Part shown: positions 58,001 to 64,000 of the stretch, one piece after another | Layout of the letters: each line of letters starts with the position of its first letter | Numbering within the stretch: position 1 is the first letter of the stretch | Assembly: GCA_026120035.1 (NCBI GenBank) | Contig: JALRME010000004.1 | Location: forward strand, 1,116,001-1,180,000 | Length of the DNA stretch: 64,000 bases | Direction of reading: 5' to 3' | From: Coleophoma eucalyptorum | Taxonomy: Eukaryota > Ascomycota > Leotiomycetes > Helotiales > Dermateaceae | Position numbers and translations under genes: made by a program | The notes under the pieces: generated by a model | What the model was told of the DNA's origin: nothing | Seen by the model: only the letters and a program-made list of their open reading frames with translations | Databases searched by the model: none

Positions 58001-59518
58001 ATGTCAAGCAGAGGACGACTTGTACCGCGGGGTAGACGTGACAATGGGGATGTCAATACTTCAAATACGGCACTTCCACCATACGAACCACCAAGCTACC
58101 CTCTAAATGTAGGCGCAAAACGAGCACTTGACAGTCTGGCGGCAAGACAGGACACAGCGAAATACAAGACCCACCTCAAGAGAGCTATACACAATGTTAC
58201 ATACAGTGCCGTCGAGCCTGCGGATCGTCTCCACTCACGACAGAAAAAGCTTAAGCAACAGGCTGAGAAGCGGCGTCAGCCCGGAAGAGAGAACGAAGAG
58301 AAGACCGATGCTGAGATGCACGACGAAGAATATGCAGAAGACTTTGAAAAGAAAGTTGACCAGCTGACCATCAAGGCCGAGAAGGCGCTTCGGGAGTTGA
58401 TCGACTTTAGCGATGAGATTGCGCTTCACGAGCAGATCCTCAAAGATGTCAATGAGCAAATCCCAGCCCCTGTTATACGACCATCTGCTGAGACGAGGCG
58501 ACTGCGCCGAAGAGCACGAGATGAGGATGAGGATGAGGATGAGGATGAAGCGGAAGACGAGGAAGATGAGCAGGATGGGGCTCCAGAAGAAGATTTGGAG
58601 ATCACAAGTGCTATTGAGATACTCAAAAAGTTGAAGGAAGAACATCAAGCGGAGTATGCATCGAAAACAATGCGCGCAAAGTAAGATTTCACTGATCACC
58701 GTTTACCTGAAACCTATGCTGATATGGCTCAGATATGCTAGCAATAATGACTACCTTGGATTCAAGAGACAAGTCCACGATGCTCGCCATCCAGGCCCAG
58801 ATGCGCCACCTCTGCCTCGTGCGAGCACCTGGTTTCCCGAAGAAGCTGGTGATGTTCAGAAGAACCCGAATGCAGCTCGACGGAGACGCATGGCAAATTC
58901 TGCACCAGGGGATAGCGAAGATGATACTGATGATGATGTTCAGATAGCTGGAATCACAACTAGTCTTAAGTGTCCATTGACAATCAGACTTATGGTACAT
59001 CCTCTCAGCAACCATGTTTGCAAGCACAATTTTGAGAAGGAAGCCATATTGAGTTATCTCGATGCTGAAGGAGTTTCCTTTCCAGAGGGCGGTCGAGGCC
59101 GTGGTCCACGGGGTCCTAAGAAGGTCAAATGTCCTCAGTCAGGATGTGAAGCTGTGAGTTCAATGTGTACCTTGGTCCTAGAATCAATATTAACGCAATT
59201 TAGATGATTGGCAAAGATGATTTCTTCGAAGATCAGTTGCTTATCCGTCAAGTTAGGCGCGCTGCTCGAGAAGAAGCAGGCGATTTTGATGATGACGAAG
59301 AAAATTACGGACCTCGAGGCTCACAGCGGAATGCTGTGCCTATTGACGACTTTGATGTTACTCAAGATATTGATGAGGATGACGGTGAGAGGCGGAGGCA
59401 GACTCTGTTGAGGATCAAGCGGGAGAGACTAAGCACCCAGGGTTCAAGTAGGGTGTCCTCATCTGCTCAAGAAACCTCTCCTGAGCCGGATGAGGATGAG
59501 ATTGAGGCTGATATGTAG
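58001..59518 (+). CDS. NSE2: SUMO E3 ligase Nse2/Mms21 of the SMC5/6 complex
   Basis: Exons 58001-58680, 58733-59153 and 59204-59518 give 471 aa. Nse2 is the SUMO ligase of SMC5/6, active in DNA repair and chromosome segregation. The C-terminal SP-RING (zf-Nse) is recognisable: CPLTIRLMVHPLSNHVCKHNF and KVKCPQSGCEA give the C-x-H-x-C pattern, with the next conserved residues MIGKDDFFEDQLLIRQV. The N-terminal half, about 80-180, has helices that would bind SMC5 (LHSRQKKLKQQAEKRR, KALRELIDFSDEIALHEQ). A run of Asp-Glu pairs (DEDEDEDEDEAEDEEDE, about 175) comes from a GATGAG repeat, and there are basic and acidic tails. The protein is longer than yeast Mms21 (267 aa) but in the usual range for filamentous fungi. 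Both introns join in frame. Confidence 0.88.
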
Positions 59519-59934
59519 TTTGACTTCTGCCATGATAAACGCGTATTTCTGCGTGTATGAAATTATGACTTAATATTTCCATGTCCATGCATTATTCCAG
59601 GCCACTTTCCTGTTTTTTTTTGTTTTGTTTTTTTCTCCAAATACTACCGGATTAATATGATCGTCACTTGATACGAGAACGAGGTTATTTTGGTACTTTC
59701 ATGGCCATTGTACCTCTAAATTTGTGTTCATATTGAAGGAACCCCCCCCCCATTACTAAGCCGTTCGCACCGGGGCATCTACCTTAACTTCAGAACATTG
59801 CAGCAAGACAATAATTTCATCTGGACAGAGATTTTATTTACGTCAAGTATTCATCTCTTAATACATCGCAGGCTTGATATGGACTGTTGTGGTATGCAAC
59901 AATAAAGTCTAGTGTTCTATGCTGACGAAGAAAA
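59519..59934. other. convergent 3' intergenic with homopolymer runs
   Basis: 416 bp between the NSE2 and ABD1 stop codons, with T-rich runs near 59611-59634 and a nine-C run near 59743-59751. No gene seen. The C run may be assembly-prone. Confidence 0.5.
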
Positions 59935-61440
59935 TTAGACCTTGTAAAAACAGAAGCCAACGTAGAAGCTCGCAGCCTCCATTTCCTCATCGCTAACCAA
60001 TAGAGGACCTCTTCCCCTTTCACGAACACCCATTCTCTCACTCAGAGGTCCTAATACCTCGTCATCTTTCTCCGTCTTCCATATCTCATCAAACGATTTA
60101 TGGTATTGCATTTCCAAGTTGTAGTCTTCGGCAATGGCACGGAACGCTTCCCAAGGTACCACATACTCCGGAACTTCCTCAACTGCCTCGTGAAGAAAGA
60201 AATTGTACTTCCAGCCAAAAGGAGGCCGGAAGATGCCATCCTCTGGAGTCTTGCCAGGGAACCGTACTCGATACACCTCGTTACCCCATTCAGCAGTCTC
60301 CTCAGCTTCGCCCTCTTCAACCTCGCCTTCATCTACTATCTTTTCGGCTTCGGCTTCTCCTGACTCAGCAGCGGCTGATTTTGCCTTCATGCGTGCGTTG
60401 AATTGCTCAACCTTGGTGCTCAACACGTCCGAGTTAGGAATCGTGCCGATAAATCTTCCTCCCTTTTTCAGTGCCCCCGCAACGTTCTTCAGCATGATTC
60501 TTGCCTTCTCTTCGCTTTCGAAAGCGTAATGCATGCAAAACATCAAGCTTACGACATCGAAACCACCACCTCCAAATCGAGATGGTCCACCAGAACCGTC
60601 GAAGCCAACATCCCTAACAAGCGCAACCTTCTCAATCGACTCGCCGAAGCAGTCTTGGACATAGAATTCTCCTTGGAACAATGGTTTTTGTGGTCGATTA
60701 TTGTAGCCTCCTCTGCCACCACGTCCACCACGGCCGCCTCGATTTCTCATTTCTCTGTATCTGTCTTTCGCTTGATCAATTGATACATCTGCTGGATCCA
60801 GACCAACATATAGGTCCACAGTTTGAGGTGCTTGCTGCCACTTGCCAAGATCACCTCCTTTTCCACAGCCAATATCAAGAACCAAAAGTCCCTTGGCAGT
60901 CGCTGGGTCTGGTCCCTCTGCAAACACCATGCCGCCTCGCTCTCCCGCCCGCTCCCCCGATCGCTCTTGAGCACCGGGTGTATAATCTTCATTTGGTGAG
61001 AATTTTTGTATGATTGTGCTCTTGATCCAATTGTTGAAACTCCGAAGACCTTTGATGCGACTGTCCGTCCTACGCCAGTCCCGGCCGCGCTCTGGCACCG
61101 CATTGTAATGTTGTTTAACAGCGTCTTGAATGCCCTGTTGCCTCTTCAAAGCCTCTGCCTCTCTCTCGCGCTCCAACTGCTTCTGGCGGATATGTTCGCG
61201 TTCTGCATCCGTGATCCTGGCTCGTTGACCTGGTCGCTTTTGCTTTCGAATAGGGGGAGATGCAGATCTTTGGCGTCCTGTAGGATTTGAGGGCGAGTTA
61301 GTTCCACCAGAACTCAAATTAGACCGTTTGGGAGTCGACTGTGATGGTGATCTAGATCTCCTACGTTTCTTTGCTGGTTCAAGCTTTGTAGCATTGAAAG
61401 GCTGAGGCTGAGCCTCGACGACCGGCATCTCGTTTGGCAT
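59935..61440 (-). CDS. ABD1: mRNA cap guanine-N7 methyltransferase Abd1
   Basis: A single exon of 501 aa. Abd1 methylates N7 of the guanine cap on nascent mRNA using SAM, in the nucleus. The SAM motif LLVLDIGCGKGGDLGKW, LYVGLDPADVSIDQA, FDVVSLMFCMHYAFES and RFIGTIPNSDVL follow the eukaryotic order, and FFLHEAVEEVPEYVVPWE and FYVGFCFYKV close the domain. Two insertions stand out: an RGG-type loop (GGRGGRGGRGGYNNR, about 240) between the SAM-binding motif and the QGEFYVQDCF strand, and an acidic run (EKIVDEGEVEEGEAEE, about 370). I believe similar loops occur in other filamentous fungi. The N-terminal 130 residues are basic and SR-like (KKRRRSRSPSQS) and probably bind RNA or the transcription machinery. 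It is head-to-head with RPN7. Confidence 0.93.
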   Translation of the reverse strand: MPNEMPVVEAQPQPFNATKLEPAKKRRRSRSPSQSTPKRSNLSSGGTNSPSNPTGRQRSASPPIRKQKRPGQRARITDAEREHIRQKQLEREREAEALKRQQGIQDAVKQHYNAVPERGRDWRRTDSRIKGLRSFNNWIKSTIIQKFSPNEDYTPGAQERSGERAGERGGMVFAEGPDPATAKGLLVLDIGCGKGGDLGKWQQAPQTVDLYVGLDPADVSIDQAKDRYREMRNRGGRGGRGGRGGYNNRPQKPLFQGEFYVQDCFGESIEKVALVRDVGFDGSGGPSRFGGGGFDVVSLMFCMHYAFESEEKARIMLKNVAGALKKGGRFIGTIPNSDVLSTKVEQFNARMKAKSAAAESGEAEAEKIVDEGEVEEGEAEETAEWGNEVYRVRFPGKTPEDGIFRPPFGWKYNFFLHEAVEEVPEYVVPWEAFRAIAEDYNLEMQYHKSFDEIWKTEKDDEVLGPLSERMGVRERGRGPLLVSDEEMEAASFYVGFCFYKV

Positions 61441-61770
61441 GTTGCTTTCTGTTGTATATCGATATGCTTCAGCGTTGTTTATGCAGTGCTATATCGATCC
61501 TCAGAAGTGCAATGAGCCTATTCTGTTCAGTTGAGAAAGGATTGATTCGATTGTGGTGCGAAGTAGACTTTGAAGAAGACGACTGTGAAAGTTGACCATG
61601 CATCACGTGTCGTAGCCTTGTCTCGTGCCTCGCGTCGTTAGTGCCTGGAGCTCAAGCAACTCCAAGCTACAGTAATACATCATCCTCAATCCCCAGAACA
61701 CATCATCTCCCAGTCATAGCTCAATCTCCATTACCGATACTCCATTCAATAAGCACACCTACATCTCAAA
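61441..61770. promoter_or_regulatory. divergent promoter, ABD1 and RPN7
   Basis: 330 bp between divergent start codons. It contains CACGTG at 61604-61609 and two copies of TATATCGAT (near 61455 and 61491). I did not find the yeast proteasome element GGTGGCAAA. Confidence 0.4.
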
Positions 61771-63348
61771 ATGGGTTCCGATCCGCAGTATGCGAAGTAT
61801 CCTCTTCTACCTCTCTCTCAACACATCTTCAACCTTACCAATCCCTCTGCACCGAAAGCTATCCAGCAAACGTCATTGAAGAGCTTACAAGATGCTATCA
61901 CTGAGCATAAGATGGCGCCACTTTACAGATATCTGTCTCATCCGACAGAAGGAATTCTGAATTCGTCAGGCGAAACCACATCACAAGCAAGCAAACCTCT
62001 CGGACGGAAACCTAGTGCCGCAGGAATGGTGGCAAGCAAGCACTCAATACCCAAGATAGACCTACCATGGGATAGCGCCTTGTACGAAAAGCTTAAGAAA
62101 GAGAACGACGAAGAACTAGAGGGTTACAAAAAGGAAGAGGAAGAGGCAGAGGAGAAGGCTGGAGACATTGAGGTTCAAGCTGCGCGAGGGAAGCGCGCAG
62201 AATTCTGGGCACGCGTTGGAGACAAGGTGATTATGATGACAATAATTCCATTTTAAGTATTTAGCTAACATAGTGCTTAATAGGATCGAGCAATTGCTGC
62301 TTACGAGGAGGTATTTGAGAAGACTGGAGTGCTTGGTACCAAGATCGATCTTGTCCTAGCTATCATCCGAATGGGAATATTCTATGGAGATAAGCTGTTG
62401 GTCAAGAAGCATGTCGACCGTGCAAAGACCTTGGTTGAAAGTGGAGGAGATTGGGATCGCAGAAACCGATTAAAGGCATACCAAGGTCTCTACCTCCTGA
62501 CCGTACGATCATACAACCTGGCTGCTCCTTTGCTCCTCGACAGCTTGTCAACCTTCACCAGTTACGAACTCTGCACATACTCTTCACTTGTGGTCTATTC
62601 CGTCCTTGCAGGATCAGTATCGCTAAAGCGAGTCGACTTCAAGTCAAAGGTGGTTGATGCACCTGAGATTAAGGCTATTTTGGGAGATGGCGAGGACAAG
62701 CTCCTTGCTCTTTCGGGAGCATTGTCAGCTGGACCAGGAGCAGACGAGGAAATGAAGGATGTGACAACAGCAACACCTACACAAGCAAAGACAGCGGTAA
62801 ATCTGACAACACTCGGATCTGGCAGCGATCAAATCGAGGCAGAGGCAGCTGTTGACTTTTCACCACTCGCACAATTGGTTAGCAGCTTGTACACCGGAAG
62901 CTATCGTTCGTTCTTTGGCGCCCTTGCTGCTGTTGAGGTCAACTTTTTGAGCCAAGATCGGTACCTTTACGAGCACAGAGGCTGGTTTGTCCGTGAAATG
63001 CGGCTACGTGCTTACCAACAACTCCTACAAAGTTATAGAGTAGTTGGTCTTGAGAGCATGGCGAATGATTTTGGAGTATCAGTCGACTTTTTGGATCGGT
63101 ATGTTATTAATCTCCCGATGTATTGGCGTTCAGGCTAACCATGAACCAGTGATCTTGCCAAATTCATTGCGGCTGACAGAATTCCTTGCACCATTGACCG
63201 CGTGACAGGAAAGGGCATCATTGAGACCAACAGACCAGATGATAAGAACAAGCAATATAACGATGTTGTTAAGCAGGGAGATCAACTGATTACCAAGATT
63301 CAGAAGTACGGGCAAGCTGTTAGACTTCGAGGCAGCGAGCGTGCATAG
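61771..63348 (+). CDS. RPN7: 26S proteasome regulatory subunit Rpn7
   Basis: Exons 61771-62226, 62284-63098 and 63150-63348 give 489 aa. Rpn7 (PSMD6) is a lid subunit that helps hold Rpn3 and Sem1 together in the 19S particle. The helical repeat region (RAIAAYEEVFEKTGVLGTKID to KKHVDRAKTLVE) leads into a C-terminal PCI domain, with SYELCTYSSLVVYSVLA, YRSFFGALAAVE, DRYLYEHRGWFVREMRLRAY and FIAADRIPCTIDRVTG typical of Rpn7. The extra Gly/Ala/Ser-rich loop around 290-330 is a common fungal variation. A small upstream frame (61641-61904, other frame) overlaps the start but is unsupported. All joins are in frame. Confidence 0.94.
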
Positions 63349-64000
63349 ATATAGGGGCAAGCATGGTCTGGGTGGTTTAATGGCGCTGATGTGGCATGGG
63401 CATGTACTATAGCAAGGCGAATAGAGCAAAAGTGGCCATGGGTGCTATTGCACTGGATTGCTGTAATGGTTCTTGGCCTGTATGGAACACCAGATAACTA
63501 TTCACTAGTGAGTGACGCTTATATTCTGCGTTGGAGTCATGCTTCAGTGTTCTACTTGATTATGTAAGGCATGAATTACTCACTACTTCCCACTTCCACG
63601 CTTTCTCCCGAAGAAACCTTGAGTACTGAAGCTTAATAATTGCTCATCATAACCTTAAGGATTTCGGTTATCCCTGGACCTTCGATAAGCAGGCCGTTAT
63701 AATCGGTCACTCAACGGCAGGAAGATTGACTCTTGTAACCGACGGGTGGTTGCGACAAGACCCAGCATCTTATCCCACTCCAGGACAGCTTACGGCGTCA
63801 ACTTCTCTCCTGGTTGCAACAACAGCTAAACATGTGCCCACTTTTGTCTTAGCCTTGATGTGCCTTATCGCAGCCAAAGCCAAAGCCTGGCGGGCGCCGT
63901 AGACGCCGCTACGAGACACAGACAGGAAGATGGGGTCATGATCAAACTATAACTGCGAGCTCCTCGCATTTCCTAGGTGATACTTGCGCCTCCAGAATAA
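63349..64000. other. downstream intergenic, window end
   Basis: About 650 bp after RPN7. I see no gene. A fragment of a neighbouring gene promoter could lie past 63,600. Confidence 0.4.

Noticed and set aside
60403..61290. Open frames on the + strand across ABD1
   Set aside because: Antisense shadows of the single-exon ABD1 gene.

Overview
The window is nuclear DNA of a filamentous ascomycete (Pezizomycotina; a Leotiomycete is my best guess from gene style only). The signs are many short introns of about 45-75 nt with GTRNGT donors and CTRAY branch sites 8-20 nt before the acceptor, fungal-only gene families (fungal-specific transcription factors, SSN2/MED13, MAK5, ENP2, MRPL39), and closely packed genes on both strands. 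I rebuilt exon-intron structures by hand. All reported joins keep frame except in one clear pseudogene.

Layout. Positions 1-3.8 kb hold no gene I can support. 4.3-26.2 kb is a dense housekeeping block: mitochondrial 2-oxoglutarate/malate carrier, TRM7 tRNA methyltransferase head-to-head with the MAK5 RNA helicase, the complex I 30 kDa subunit head-to-head with NOT4, methylthioadenosine phosphorylase, the Mediator kinase-module subunit MED13/SSN2 and the ribosome biogenesis factor ENP2. 26.2-34 kb holds a small single-pass membrane protein and a large unrecognised coiled-coil protein (1685 aa, four exons). 34.6-37.6 kb holds a tiny three-exon gene for mitochondrial ribosomal protein bL33 (MRPL39) and an alanine aminotransferase with a separate first exon encoding a mitochondrial presequence.

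38.9-56.8 kb looks like an accessory catabolic neighbourhood: a transcription factor with two C2H2 fingers plus a Zn2Cys6 cluster (first finger completed by a 9-nt microexon), a LigB/DODA-type extradiol dioxygenase divergent from it, a degenerate aldehyde dehydrogenase with a C-terminal membrane anchor, a small membrane protein, a CocE/NonD hydrolase, a small cupin, a fumarylacetoacetase, an MFS transporter and a salicylate-hydroxylase-like FAD monooxygenase broken by a frameshift and a stop. I infer an aromatic-acid catabolic cluster (uptake, hydroxylation, ring opening, hydrolysis) that is partly decaying. After an A+T-rich gap with two tandem intron-containing tRNA-Ile(AAU) genes, housekeeping resumes with NSE2 SUMO ligase, the cap methyltransferase ABD1 and, head-to-head with ABD1, proteasome subunit RPN7.

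The items most worth following up are the 9-nt microexon inside a zinc finger, a retained-intron alternative end of NOT4 that would drop its PPG-rich half, the two possible ALT1 starts for mitochondrial versus cytosolic forms, the candidate aromatic cluster with its broken monooxygenase, and the large coiled-coil protein of unknown role.
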